From NCBI GenBank assembly GCA_944388145.1, contig CALXHQ010000005.1, positions 107,495 to 171,494 on the forward strand: a stretch of 64,000 nt of DNA. The letters are read 5' to 3'. The translations under genes and the position numbers were made by a program. Below are positions 41,747 to 51,074 of the stretch, piece by piece; position 1 is the first letter of the stretch; every line of letters begins with the position of its first letter. The stretch comes from an uncultured Gemmiger sp. (GTDB lineage Bacteria > Bacillota > Clostridia > Oscillospirales > Ruminococcaceae). The notes under the pieces were generated by a model. The model did no database searches. It was not told the DNA's origin and worked only from the letters and a program-made list of their open reading frames with translations.

Positions 41747-42283
41747 CGTTCACCCCTCTGTCCCTTCCCGGCAAAACTGTGCCGGGAAGGCTCGCGTCAC
41801 CGGGTTGCCCCCGCAGCACAGGTTTGGTGCGGCACCGGCACACTTTTTATGTTAGCTTATTGTAACACGGGCCATGTCTGCCGTCAAACCGGTCTTTCCC
41901 GGGCGACAGACAGCGGCACCTGAATTTATTTCTTATAGTAATTTTTATCATAGCACAATTTATGAAATCGGTTTTACTAAATTTTACTTCGATTATTTGT
42001 GAAATATTACAACTTGAACCGGCTCTATTTTGGGATATAATATGATCATAGTAAAACCGGTTTTTCAAGTAGTAGTGTTTTGCAGATGCCACTGTCCCCG
42101 GGGCCGGAACCGCCGGGCAGCAGGCATCCGTTTTCCCGGGTGCGGCCTGGCCGCCCAAGGCGCCGGGAAATGACCTGAAAAGCAGCAGCGCAAGACCGAT
42201 ACCGCAGATCGCACAGCTTTTCGGGAAAGGAACGGCGCCGGGGCAGTTTCCGGCAAACCCGCGCAAAGCCAGGAGGGATTTCC
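41747..42283. promoter_or_regulatory. Divergent scr control region with repeated CCGG palindromes
   Basis: Repressor gene promoter (minus): TTGACG (41882-41887), 17 bp, TACAAT (41859-41864). PTS promoter (plus): TTGAAC (42014-42019), 16 bp, TATAAT (42036-42041). Operator-like sites: AAACCGGTCTTT (41886-41897) over the repressor -35, AAATCGGTTT (41965-41974) midway, TGAACCGGCTC (42015-42025) over the PTS -35, and the perfect AAAACCGGTTTT (42053-42064) just after the PTS start site. The PTS leader (42065-42283) contains an 8-bp stem, TTTCCCGG/CCGGGAAA (42132-42139, 42163-42170), around a smaller hairpin. Confidence 0.7.
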
Positions 42284-43721
42284 ATGAGCGATAAGGACAA
42301 GCAGCAGCGATATCAGAACATATCCCAGCAGATCGTTGACGCCATCGGCGGCAAAGAGAACATTGTGGCCAGCACCCACTGCGCCACGCGGCTGCGCATC
42401 GTGCTGAAAGATTACGACAAGATCAACAAAGAGGCCATCGACAACATCGACCTGGTCAAGGGCGAGTTTGTTGCCGGCAACCAGCTGCAGATCATCTTTG
42501 GCGCCGGTCTGGTCAATGAGGTGTATGAGGTGTTTGCCGACTATACCGGCACCGCCGGCAAGAGCATGGCCGAGGTCAAGGAAGAGGCCGCCAAAAAAGA
42601 TGAACCCCCTGCAGGCGGTGATCAAGTCGCTGTCCGATGTGTTTGTGGACATCATGCCCGGCATTCTGGCTGCGGCGCTGCTCTCCGGCCTGACCGGCGT
42701 GCTCAGCCAGTGGGATGTGGTGGAAAACAACGCCACGCTGTACGGCATCAACAAGCTGGTCAGTCTGGCCTCCAACGGCATCTTTAACATCCTGCCGCTG
42801 GCGGTCTGCTACTCGGCCTGCAAGCGCTACGGCGGCAAGCCGATTTTGGGCCTGGTCATGGGCGCCATCATGCTGGACGGCTCGCTGGCCAACGCCTACG
42901 AGGCAGCCCAGGGCCTGGTCCAGCCGGATTCCATCAGCCTGTTCGGGCTGAACATCGAGCTGGTGGGCTTCCAGGGCGGCATCATCATCGCCCTGATGAT
43001 GGGCTTTATCGTGGCCAAACTGGACATCTTCTTTGACAAGAAGATCCCCGATGTGGTCAAGCTGCTGTTCTCGCCCATGTGCTCGGTGCTGATCTCCACC
43101 ATCCTGCTGTTCACCATCGTCGGCCCGGTTGGCCGCCTGCTCTCCACCGGCATCACCAACGGTCTGGTCTGGATGACCCAGAACCTGGGTGCCCTGGGCT
43201 ATATGGTCTTTGCGGGCGTGCAGCAGATCATTGTCATCACCGGCCTGCACCACATCTTTGGCGCCATCGAGGCACAGCTGCTGGCTGACCCGGCCATTGG
43301 CCGCGACTTCCTCAACCCGCTGATGAGCGTTGCCCTGATGGGCCAGGGCGGCGCCGTGCTGGGCTATCTGGTCCTGAACTGGAAGAACGCCAAGGCACGG
43401 GAGCTGTGCATCCCCTCCTTTATTTCCACCCTGTTCGGCATCAGCGAGCCTGCCATCTTCGGTGTCAACCTGCGCAACAAGTTCCCGCTGGTGGCCGGCT
43501 GCATCGGCGGTGCCTGTGCAGGTGCCTACGTCTTCTTCTCCAAGCTGACGGCTCTGGGCTTTGGCACCACCGCCCTGCCCGGCCTGGCCATCTGCGACCC
43601 CGCCAATAACGGCTATTTCCACTACATCATCGCCCACCTGATCGCCCTGGCCATCGGCCTGGTGCTGACCGTGGTCTTTGGCAAGGTGCTGTCCAAAAAG
43701 AACACGGCCGCCAAAGCCTGA
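42284..43721 (+). pseudogene. Sucrose-type PTS EIIBC permease, frameshifted at the B-C junction
   Basis: The EIIB domain (residues 1-about 100, phosphorylated cysteine C33 in STHCATRLR) and EIIC domain (NPLQAVIKSLSDVFVDIMPG onward, ending at 43721) are both intact but lie in different frames. The shift is at a six-A run (42593-42598); five As would fuse them. EIIC also has its own ATG at 42600 with GGAAGAGG about 12 nt before it, so two separate chains are possible, EIIB then carrying an unrelated tail to 42787. No EIIA domain is present, so a general EIIA(Glc)-type protein is needed. The product imports and 6-phosphorylates sucrose for the adjacent GH32 enzyme. Confidence 0.85.
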
Positions 43722-43734
43722 CCCGCTGAACACC

Positions 43735-43779
43735 GCTCCCGTTGCCCGGTCTGCCAAACGCCGCCCGGGCAACGGGAGC
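43735..43779 (+). other. Perfect 15-bp intercistronic hairpin before the GH32 gene
   Basis: Arms 43735-43749 and 43765-43779, 15-nt loop. No T-run follows; the GH32 ribosome-binding site begins about 4 nt later. Possibly an mRNA processing/stability element that sets the ratio of PTS to hydrolase. Confidence 0.7.
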
Positions 43780-43798
43780 ATCCGGGAGGAATTGCCCT

Positions 43799-45250
43799 AT
43801 GGAAAATCCCAACTATCGCGCCGAGATTCGCCGGGCTTATGCCGACATGGCGGCAGCGCCCGCCGACCCCTGGCGCCCGGCCTATCACCTGACGCCGCCC
43901 GCCGGCACGCTGGGCGACCCCAACGGCCTGTGCCAGGTGGGGGACACCTACCATATCTTTGACGTGACCAGCCCGCTCAGCTGCCGCACCACCGCCCGCA
44001 CCCCCTGCGTGTGGGGCCACTTTACCACAAAGGATTTCATCCGCTACACATTGCAGCCCATCGCCATTTACCCCGATGACCGGCGTGACCGGGACGGCGT
44101 GTACAGCGGCTCGGCGTTGGTGCGGGATGGCAGGCTGTACCTGTACTATACCGGCAATGTGCGCCACCATGGCGACTTTGACTACATCCACGCCGGCCGG
44201 GAACAGAACGTGCTGCGGGTGGAAAGCACCGACGGCATCCATTTTGACAACAAAACCCTTTTGATGACCAACGAGGACTTTCCCGCCGACCTGACCAACC
44301 ATGTGCGGGACCCGCAGATTCTTCCCCTGGAGGGCGGCGGGCTCCGCATGCTGCTGGGCGCCCGCACGCTGGAGGATGTGGGCTGCGCCCTGGTGTATGA
44401 GAGCGTGGACGGCACCCATTTCCGGCTGGCCAACCGGCTGCAGACGGCGGAGCCGTTCGGCTATATGTGGGAATGCCCCGACCTGGCAGTGGTGGACGGC
44501 CAGCCGCTGTTCATCTGCTGCCCCCAGGGCATCCCCCACGAAGAATACCGCTACCAGAATGCTCATCAGTGCGGCTGCTTCCCGGTGGAGGGCGACATTG
44601 CAAAAGATGCGGTGCTGGGGGAGTTTCAGCAGTTTGATTTCGGCTTTGACCTGTACGCTGCCCGCACCCTCAAGGCCAAAGACGGGCGTGTGCTGCTGTT
44701 TGCCTGGATGGGTATGTCCGAGACAAGCTACAACCGCAATCCCTGCGCCGACCGGGGATGGGACCAGGTCATTGCCATGCCGCGGGAGCTGCATTGGCGG
44801 GACGGCCGCCTGTACCAGCAGCCGATCCCGGAGCTGGCCGCCCTGCGCGGCGACCGGCAGGTCCGGGATCCCGCTGCCGGCTGCCAGTGGCAGGGCCGCC
44901 GGTGCGAGCTGGTGCTTGCGCCCGCTGCCGGCCAGGATGTGGCCGTGCATCTGTACGAGGACACGGTGCTTTGCTACCGGGCCGGCGAGGGTGTGCTGGA
45001 GCTTGAAATGGGGCCGGTCTGCGGCGGGCCCCGCGGCGTTCGCCGCATGAAGCTGGACACCCTGACAAAAATGGACATTTATCTCGACGGTTCCACAATG
45101 GAAGTTTTCCTGAACGATGGGTACGCCGCCATGACAAGCAGGATTTTCGGCGAGAGCACAACGATTTCTGTGGACAGCTTTACCGGAAAGGCAGAGTTTT
45201 ACGATATGCACGGTTTTTCCATGGCAGACGCCCGGGAAAACGGCGTGTAA
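43799..45250 (+). CDS. scrB: GH32 sucrose-6-phosphate hydrolase
   Basis: 483 residues. Nucleophile D40 in TLGDPNGL, transition-state residue in VRDPQIL (R170-D171-P172) and acid/base E225 in MWECPDLA form the GH32 triad; YSGSAL and the beta-sandwich end follow. The nucleophile motif is GDPNG rather than the common NDPNG. Cytoplasmic (no signal). It cleaves the sucrose-6-phosphate delivered by the upstream PTS into glucose-6-phosphate and fructose. GGGAGG precedes ATG 43799. Ends before a strong terminator. Confidence 0.92.
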   Translation: MENPNYRAEIRRAYADMAAAPADPWRPAYHLTPPAGTLGDPNGLCQVGDTYHIFDVTSPLSCRTTARTPCVWGHFTTKDFIRYTLQPIAIYPDDRRDRDGVYSGSALVRDGRLYLYYTGNVRHHGDFDYIHAGREQNVLRVESTDGIHFDNKTLLMTNEDFPADLTNHVRDPQILPLEGGGLRMLLGARTLEDVGCALVYESVDGTHFRLANRLQTAEPFGYMWECPDLAVVDGQPLFICCPQGIPHEEYRYQNAHQCGCFPVEGDIAKDAVLGEFQQFDFGFDLYAARTLKAKDGRVLLFAWMGMSETSYNRNPCADRGWDQVIAMPRELHWRDGRLYQQPIPELAALRGDRQVRDPAAGCQWQGRRCELVLAPAAGQDVAVHLYEDTVLCYRAGEGVLELEMGPVCGGPRGVRRMKLDTLTKMDIYLDGSTMEVFLNDGYAAMTSRIFGESTTISVDSFTGKAEFYDMHGFSMADARENGV

Positions 45251-45272
45251 TGCAGGATAAACAAACGGAAGC

Positions 45273-45306
45273 GGGGAACAGGCGCCCTTGCCTGTTCCCC
45301 TTTTTT
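45273..45306 (+). terminator. Strong intrinsic terminator after scrB
   Basis: 11-bp GC-rich stem (45273-45283 with 45290-45300), 6-nt loop, then six Ts (45301-45306). Confidence 0.9.
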
Positions 45307-45361
45307 ATGGCGGGGGCATGCCCGGGCCATGCGCCCCCTCCCGCGCGGAAAGGAGCCGTAT

Positions 45362-47605
45362 ATGGCGATCGTATATCACGAGCAGAGCAAGACCTTTCAC
45401 CTGTACAACGCCGCGGTCAGTTACATCTTCAAGGTGCTGCCCAGCGGCCATCTGGGCCAGCTGTATTACGGCAAGGCCATCCATGACCGGCCGGACTTTG
45501 ACCGCCTGTTTGAGACCAGCCAGCGTTCCATGTCGGTCTGCTATTTTGACGATGACACCACCTACTCGCTGGAGCACATCAAGCAGGAGTACGCCACCTG
45601 CGGCACCGGCGATATGCACCTGCCCGCGCTGGCCGCCCGCATGCCGGACGGCAGCCGCCTGCTGGACCTGCATTATCAGGGCCACCGCATCGCCCCGGGC
45701 AAGCCGGCCCTGCCGGGGCTGCCCGCCACCTACGTGGAGCAGGACAGTGAGGCCGATACCCTGACTGTCCTGCTGGCAGACCCGCTGGCCGGGGTGACGG
45801 TGGAACTTTCCTACACCATCTTTGCGGATGATCCGGCCATCGCCCGCCATGCGGTGATCGGCTACACCGGCCCGGGCACCCTGCAGCTGGACCGGGCCAT
45901 GTCCCTCTGCCTGGACCTGCCCGATATGGACTATGAAATGGTGGAACTGACCGGCGCCTGGGCCCGGGAGCGCCATGTGGTCACCCGGCCTCTGGCCTTC
46001 GGCGTGCAGGCGGTTTACTCGCTGCGGGGGTGTTCCAGCCACCACTTCAACCCGTTTTTGGCCCTCAAGCGGCCCAACGCCGATGAGTTTTCCGGCGAGG
46101 TATACGGGTTCAGCCTGGTGTACAGCGGCAATTTCCTGGCCCAGGCGGATGTGGACCCCTACCATGTCACCCGCGTAACCATGGGCATCCATCCCCAGAA
46201 TTTCAGCTGGACACTGAAAGCGGGGGAAAGCTTCACCACCCCCGAGGCGGTCATGGTATACAGCGACCGGGGACTCAACGGAATGTCCCAGACCTACCAC
46301 CAGCTTTACCGCACCCGGCTGGCCCGGGGCGCCTGGCGGGACCGGGTGCGCCCCATCCTGGTGAACAACTGGGAGGCCACCTACTTTGATTTCAATGAGG
46401 ACAAACTGCTCGGCCTGGCCGCCGAGGCAAAAAAGCTGGGCATTGAGCTGTTTGTGCTGGATGACGGCTGGTTCACCAACCGCAGCGACGACCGGGGCGG
46501 CCTGGGGGACTGGGAGGTCAACACCCAAAAGCTGCCCGGCGGCCTGAAGGGCTTTGGCGAAAAGCTCAACGCCATGGGTATGCAGTTCGGCCTGTGGATT
46601 GAGCCCGAGATGGTCAACCCCGGCACGAAACTGTGGGATGAGCACCCCGACTGGGTGCTGCACCAGCCCGGCCGCCGCCCCCAGCCTGGCCGGCACCAGT
46701 ATGTGCTGGACTACTCCAACCCGGCGGTGGTGGACCACCTGTTCCGCCACTTTGAGCAGCTGTTTGACGGCGTGCCGCTGAGCTATATCAAGTGGGACAT
46801 GAACCGCAGCATCAGCGATGCCTTCTCCTGCACGGCCGGCCCGGACCAGCAGGGCGCCGTGCTGCACCGGTATATCCTGGGGGTCTACCGGCTGTATCAG
46901 CTGCTCACCGACCGGTTCCCGCAGATTTTGTTTGAGTCCTGCGCTTCCGGCGGCGCCCGGTTCGACCCGGGGATGCTCTACTACGCCCCCCAGTGCTGGA
47001 CCAGCGATGATACCGACGCGGTGGAACGCCTGAAGATCCAGTACGGCACCAGCTTTGTCTACCCGGTGTCCAGCATGGGCGCCCATGTGGCCGCGGTGCC
47101 CAACCATCAGGTCAACCGCATCACCTCGCTGACCATGCGGGCCAATGTGGCTGCCTTCGGCGCCTTTGGGTATGAGCTGGACCTGACCAAACTGGGGGAC
47201 CGCGGCAAGGAACTGGTTGCCAGCCAGGTGGCCTTTGTCAAGCGGCACCGCCGGCTGCTGCAGTTTGGCACCTTCTGGCGGCTGAAAAGCCCCTTTGATT
47301 CCAACGAGGCCGCCTGGATGACCGTCTCGCCGGACCGGCGGCAGGCGATCGCGGCGGATTACCGCATCCTGCAGGAAGTCAACGTGGGATACCGCAGGCT
47401 GAAGCTGGCCGGGCTGGACCCGGATGTGCTCTACCGTGTTACCCCGCTGGGCAGCGGCGCTGTGGCGGCAGGCCAGGCGGAGGAAGTTTACGGCGATGAG
47501 CTGATGCAGGCCGGTCTGGTGACCAGCGATGGCAGCTGCGGGGAAAACTTTACCGGCGAAGGAGACTTTATCAGCCGCCTGTACCTGGTGGAGGCTGTGC
47601 GCTGA
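45362..47605 (+). CDS. GH36 alpha-galactosidase
   Basis: 747 residues: N-terminal beta-supersandwich (1-330), TIM barrel and C-terminal beta domain. LFVLDDGWF is the barrel signature, IKWDMNRS carries the nucleophile aspartate and CWTSDDTDAVERL the acid/base; SCASGGARFDPGM binds galactose. It releases galactose from melibiose, raffinose or stachyose in the cytoplasm. ATG 45362 follows GGAAAGGAG; upstream starts lack support. It lies just behind the scrB terminator, so it may depend on read-through or an unseen promoter. Raffinose cleavage would feed sucrose chemistry next door. Confidence 0.94.
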   Translation: MAIVYHEQSKTFHLYNAAVSYIFKVLPSGHLGQLYYGKAIHDRPDFDRLFETSQRSMSVCYFDDDTTYSLEHIKQEYATCGTGDMHLPALAARMPDGSRLLDLHYQGHRIAPGKPALPGLPATYVEQDSEADTLTVLLADPLAGVTVELSYTIFADDPAIARHAVIGYTGPGTLQLDRAMSLCLDLPDMDYEMVELTGAWARERHVVTRPLAFGVQAVYSLRGCSSHHFNPFLALKRPNADEFSGEVYGFSLVYSGNFLAQADVDPYHVTRVTMGIHPQNFSWTLKAGESFTTPEAVMVYSDRGLNGMSQTYHQLYRTRLARGAWRDRVRPILVNNWEATYFDFNEDKLLGLAAEAKKLGIELFVLDDGWFTNRSDDRGGLGDWEVNTQKLPGGLKGFGEKLNAMGMQFGLWIEPEMVNPGTKLWDEHPDWVLHQPGRRPQPGRHQYVLDYSNPAVVDHLFRHFEQLFDGVPLSYIKWDMNRSISDAFSCTAGPDQQGAVLHRYILGVYRLYQLLTDRFPQILFESCASGGARFDPGMLYYAPQCWTSDDTDAVERLKIQYGTSFVYPVSSMGAHVAAVPNHQVNRITSLTMRANVAAFGAFGYELDLTKLGDRGKELVASQVAFVKRHRRLLQFGTFWRLKSPFDSNEAAWMTVSPDRRQAIAADYRILQEVNVGYRRLKLAGLDPDVLYRVTPLGSGAVAAGQAEEVYGDELMQAGLVTSDGSCGENFTGEGDFISRLYLVEAVR

Positions 47606-47635
47606 TCCCTGCAGCAGGTGCACCAAACAACAGTC

Positions 47636-47685
47636 AAGGAGATCCCCGGCAAAGCCAGACGGCTTCGCCGGGGATCTCCTTTGTG
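47636..47685. terminator. Bidirectional terminator between alpha-galactosidase and alpha-mannosidase genes
   Basis: Perfect 15-bp arms (47636-47650, 47667-47681) with a small inner GCC/GGC pair, ending in TTTGTGT. Confidence 0.8.
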
Positions 47686-47714
47686 TCAGGTCCGGGCCTT
47701 GGACGCGGCTGCGC

Positions 47715-50114
47715 TCAACCGGTGATGAAGGCCCAGGGGTCAAAGCTGCGGGCCTCCAGCTCTGCCATGGCGTCAGCCGGGTTCGCGGCGTCGGTCAGCC
47801 AGAGGGTATACTGATACTCGGCATAGCCGGACAGATCCATCTTGAAGTTTGTCTCCCACATGTTGTTCATCACCCAGGAATAGACCGGTCGGCGGTTGTT
47901 CTCGGGGCGGTTGTCACACAGGCGGATGGGGTGATGCCGCATCTCGCCAAAATAGCACAGCGGCACATCCCGGCTGGCGATCAGCGCGCTGCCGGTGCTG
48001 CCCGCAAACACCAGGCCGGTGTCGGTCATGGAAAACTCCATACAGCTGCCGGGCAGCTGGTCCAGCCCGGGGCGGAAGGGCTCGCCGCCCTTTTTCAGCC
48101 AGAGGGACTGGCTGTCCGCCACAGACAGCGTCAAGGGCAGGAAGATACTTTCCACTGCGTCGGACAGCGTTTTGCCCAGCTGCAGGGTGAAATCGATGCG
48201 GGGGATGGCCTCATAAAGCTTGACCAGCACATCCGCCCGGACGGTGCCGGGCAGGTCGTACCCCAGCCGCAGGGTGGTAAACACCGGGCCGTGCTCCTCA
48301 CAGAACACCTCCCGCAGGGTCCCTGCGGTAAGCACCGCCTGCTGTCCCCGGATATTGCGGCCCATCATCCGCCGGGCGTGTTCCGCCGGGCAGGGGGCGG
48401 CATTGTCCCGTGGGGTGATGGGGGTCATCTCGTGGATGGGGGTGAAAAACGGCGCTGCGCCCCCTGCCAGCAGGTTGCGCCCGGTGCGCTTGTCCACCAG
48501 TGCCGTGACGCCGTCGCCAGGGCGGCAGTCCAGCCGGAACCAGGGGTTCTCGTACCCATAGGGCAGGCGGCAGGTCACCGGGTCATAGTCGTTCAGGATG
48601 TCCCTCACCCGCTCGGCCCCCACATAGCATTTGCGGCTGTTCAGCGTGTCCGGCTGCGGCGGCAGCTCGGTGAAGGTGTAGCACTCCCCTGCCTTGCCGG
48701 TGAAATCATCCAGGAAGGTGATCCGCCGCCCGCGGGGATGGGGCGACACCTGGCAGGGCAGCACGGTGCCGTCTGACCGGCGGACTTCAGCCCGGGCCAG
48801 GTAAGGGCTTTCCACATAGAACTCCACCGGCTGCAGCCCCGGCGCATTGTTGGGTACACAGACCTTCAGGCTGCCATTGGTGTTGTAATAGCGCAAGGTA
48901 TCCCCCCGCTCTTCGGCAATGGCGCCCAGCAGACGGGAGGCTGCCTCGTGGGCCTTGGAGGCATAGCTGGTCTTGCGGATATCCAGATTGAGCACCATGG
49001 TATCGTAGGGGTTGGTGATGGTGGAGGAATGCCCCCAGGTGTGCTCGGCATACAGCAGCAGGTTGTCCTCGGCTTCCCGGCAGAGGTCGGGATATTTTTC
49101 CGCCAGGGCGGGGTCCAGGCGGCCGGCCAGCGCATAGCGATGCTGAGCGTCCCGATATTGCTTGACCGCGTAGGGGGTGGAGCCCACGCCGTTGGCCCAC
49201 CAGTCGGTCAGATCCCCGCGGTAGACCGGGCTGTCCCGCAGCTTGTCCGCAATGGCCGCATAAAGTTCCTGCAGGCTGACCATGCGGATGACCGTCTCGC
49301 CGGGATAGCGGGCAGTGTATCCCTCGATAACGCGCAGAATTTCCGACTCAGGCGGGGCGTTATCGCTGAACACCCCGGATACGCTGGCGATGATGAAGTC
49401 GTAGGGGTAACCGTTCTGCTCGCACTCGGTCAGGTACCGGTCCAGGTTGCCGTGCAGAGCTTCCACCGGGTCGGCGGGGATGGGTGCATTGCCAAAGAAA
49501 TTTTGCGCCATGAAGCTGTTGACCCTGTTGGGTTTCAGCCCCAGCACGTTGCCCAGGTTGTAGTGCTCACCGTTCCAGACCAGCAGGCGGCGGCCGGCGG
49601 CGTTCTCCCACCAGAAGGCGGTCTGGTTGTGGTAAAGCGGATACATGCCATGGTGGCAGTGGATGTTCATAAACAGGAACTCAACGCCATGGTCGATCAG
49701 GGCGTCCCGCTGGCCCATCGAGATGCCGTTGATGTCGGCGCACATGGCGGTGCGGTGGGGGATGCTCCGGGCCTCCAGCAGGGCACAGACCTGGTCCAGC
49801 CGGCGGCTGAGCACCCGGCTGTCGGCCAGGTCACAGAAGTTCAGATAGTTGGCCGAGAAGCCGATGCGCTCCTGCGCCATTCGGGCAAAAAAGGCGTCCG
49901 CTTCCTCAGGGGCAGCCTGGCGCAGGAACTCCTCGACACAATACCAGGTCTCACAGTTCCAGCGGAAGTTTGCGTTTTCCGGCAATTCCATCAGCTGCAG
50001 GGCGCTGCGGATGTAATTGACCTGGGCCTGCACCACCCGCTCCTGCAGGTCGGTGTAGCCAATGTCAGTGTGGGAATGATGGACAACATACAGGGTGCGG
50101 ATGGAGTGCTCCAT
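47715..50114 (-). CDS. GH38-type alpha-mannosidase
   Basis: 799 residues. The N-terminal GH38 barrel has the zinc motif HSHTDIGYTD and a candidate nucleophile in CADINGIS; HHGMYPLYHNQTAFWW and EHTWGHSST follow, the latter with the third-ligand histidine region. Beta-sandwich domains complete the protein. It removes alpha-linked mannose from oligosaccharides or N-glycans. No signal peptide, so it acts on imported sugars. ATG 50114 (AGAGAGG site) is preferred over a TTG at 50132. It is the last gene of a GntR-ROK-mannosidase operon. The DUF5054-like HTDIGY branch may have a different linkage preference. Confidence 0.85.
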   Translation of the reverse strand: MEHSIRTLYVVHHSHTDIGYTDLQERVVQAQVNYIRSALQLMELPENANFRWNCETWYCVEEFLRQAAPEEADAFFARMAQERIGFSANYLNFCDLADSRVLSRRLDQVCALLEARSIPHRTAMCADINGISMGQRDALIDHGVEFLFMNIHCHHGMYPLYHNQTAFWWENAAGRRLLVWNGEHYNLGNVLGLKPNRVNSFMAQNFFGNAPIPADPVEALHGNLDRYLTECEQNGYPYDFIIASVSGVFSDNAPPESEILRVIEGYTARYPGETVIRMVSLQELYAAIADKLRDSPVYRGDLTDWWANGVGSTPYAVKQYRDAQHRYALAGRLDPALAEKYPDLCREAEDNLLLYAEHTWGHSSTITNPYDTMVLNLDIRKTSYASKAHEAASRLLGAIAEERGDTLRYYNTNGSLKVCVPNNAPGLQPVEFYVESPYLARAEVRRSDGTVLPCQVSPHPRGRRITFLDDFTGKAGECYTFTELPPQPDTLNSRKCYVGAERVRDILNDYDPVTCRLPYGYENPWFRLDCRPGDGVTALVDKRTGRNLLAGGAAPFFTPIHEMTPITPRDNAAPCPAEHARRMMGRNIRGQQAVLTAGTLREVFCEEHGPVFTTLRLGYDLPGTVRADVLVKLYEAIPRIDFTLQLGKTLSDAVESIFLPLTLSVADSQSLWLKKGGEPFRPGLDQLPGSCMEFSMTDTGLVFAGSTGSALIASRDVPLCYFGEMRHHPIRLCDNRPENNRRPVYSWVMNNMWETNFKMDLSGYAEYQYTLWLTDAANPADAMAELEARSFDPWAFITG

Positions 50115-50175
50115 AATAGGTACCTCTCTCAATCTGCGGCAGGTGTGCCGCGTGTCTGTACAGCTGGATTGCGGT

Positions 50176-51063
50176 TCAGGGGTGCGGGGTCAGCGCCAGC
50201 AGCCCCTGCATGGCCCGCAGTGAAGTGTCCCGGGTGCAGGCCAGGCGGATGTTCCGGCAGCGGCAGGCTTCGGCCAATGGTGCAAGGAACAGGCGGCTGC
50301 TGGCCGTCACCTGCCCGCCCAGGCAGCACAGGTCCGGGGCGTAGGCGTCCAGCACGGGGGTCAGGGCCTCGGCAAGCAGGCTGCCAAAGCGCTGCCAGAC
50401 CGCCTGAGCCCCCGGATCCCCGGCAGCGGCACGGTGGGCCAGGGCAAGGCCGTCCATCGGTTTGCCCAGGGCCTGACAGCTCAGCTCCTCCAGCCCGCGG
50501 CGGGAGAGCCAGTCGTCCACCCGCCTGCCCTGCAGCGGCAGCGGGTAGAGATAACCGTTTTCCGGTACGCCCGGGGTGCCCGCCGGGGCCAGCCCCTCCC
50601 CCAGCGTAAAAGCACTGCCGCAACCGGTGCCGATGCAGACAAACACCCCGCGCCGGCTGCCCTGTCCGCTGCCAAAGTGCAGCTCCCCCAACGCAAAGGC
50701 CGCCACATCGTTGGCAAAGCGGATGTCCCGGGCCGGTTGGCCCAGCCGGGGCGCCAGGCGGCGGCCAAGCTCCGCCCGCAGGTCCGTGCCGTACAGCGCA
50801 CCATATTTGTCAAGGCCCCGGATCAGGCAGATGCCCCGCCGGTAGTCGAAGGGTCCCGGCATCGCCAGGCGGACGCCCTCCACCCCGCCGGGCGGCACGG
50901 CGGCCAGCAGGCAGGCGGCCATATGGTCCAGCAGGGCCGTCCGGGGCAGGGTGGCCCGGGCCGCGGTTTTTGTCACAGCGCCGGCCAGACGGCCATCCCG
51001 GGTGAGAAGCCCGGTTTTGATCTGGGTTCCGCCCACGTCGGCGCAGAGCAACACTGGCTGCAT
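50176..51063 (-). CDS. ROK-family sugar kinase
   Basis: 295 residues. ATP phosphate motif DVGGTQIKTGLL (about 9-20), second phosphate stretch CIGTGCGSAFT and the C-terminal LGGQV. The zinc-binding CxCG segment of glucokinase-type ROK proteins is absent, as in some ROK members of other specificity. It probably phosphorylates mannose released by the neighbouring mannosidase to mannose-6-phosphate for ManA. ATG 51063 is chosen for AGGGGGA upstream; ATG 51078 overlaps the regulator stop by 4 bp and is an alternative. Confidence 0.85.
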   Translation of the reverse strand: MQPVLLCADVGGTQIKTGLLTRDGRLAGAVTKTAARATLPRTALLDHMAACLLAAVPPGGVEGVRLAMPGPFDYRRGICLIRGLDKYGALYGTDLRAELGRRLAPRLGQPARDIRFANDVAAFALGELHFGSGQGSRRGVFVCIGTGCGSAFTLGEGLAPAGTPGVPENGYLYPLPLQGRRVDDWLSRRGLEELSCQALGKPMDGLALAHRAAAGDPGAQAVWQRFGSLLAEALTPVLDAYAPDLCCLGGQVTASSRLFLAPLAEACRCRNIRLACTRDTSLRAMQGLLALTPHP

Positions 51064-51074
51064 ATCGGTCCCCC

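Noticed and set aside
50115-50132. TTG at 50132 as start of the alpha-mannosidase
   Set aside because: It would bury the AGAGAGG site inside the gene. ATG 50114 lies 7-10 nt behind that site and starts at the family's N-terminus.
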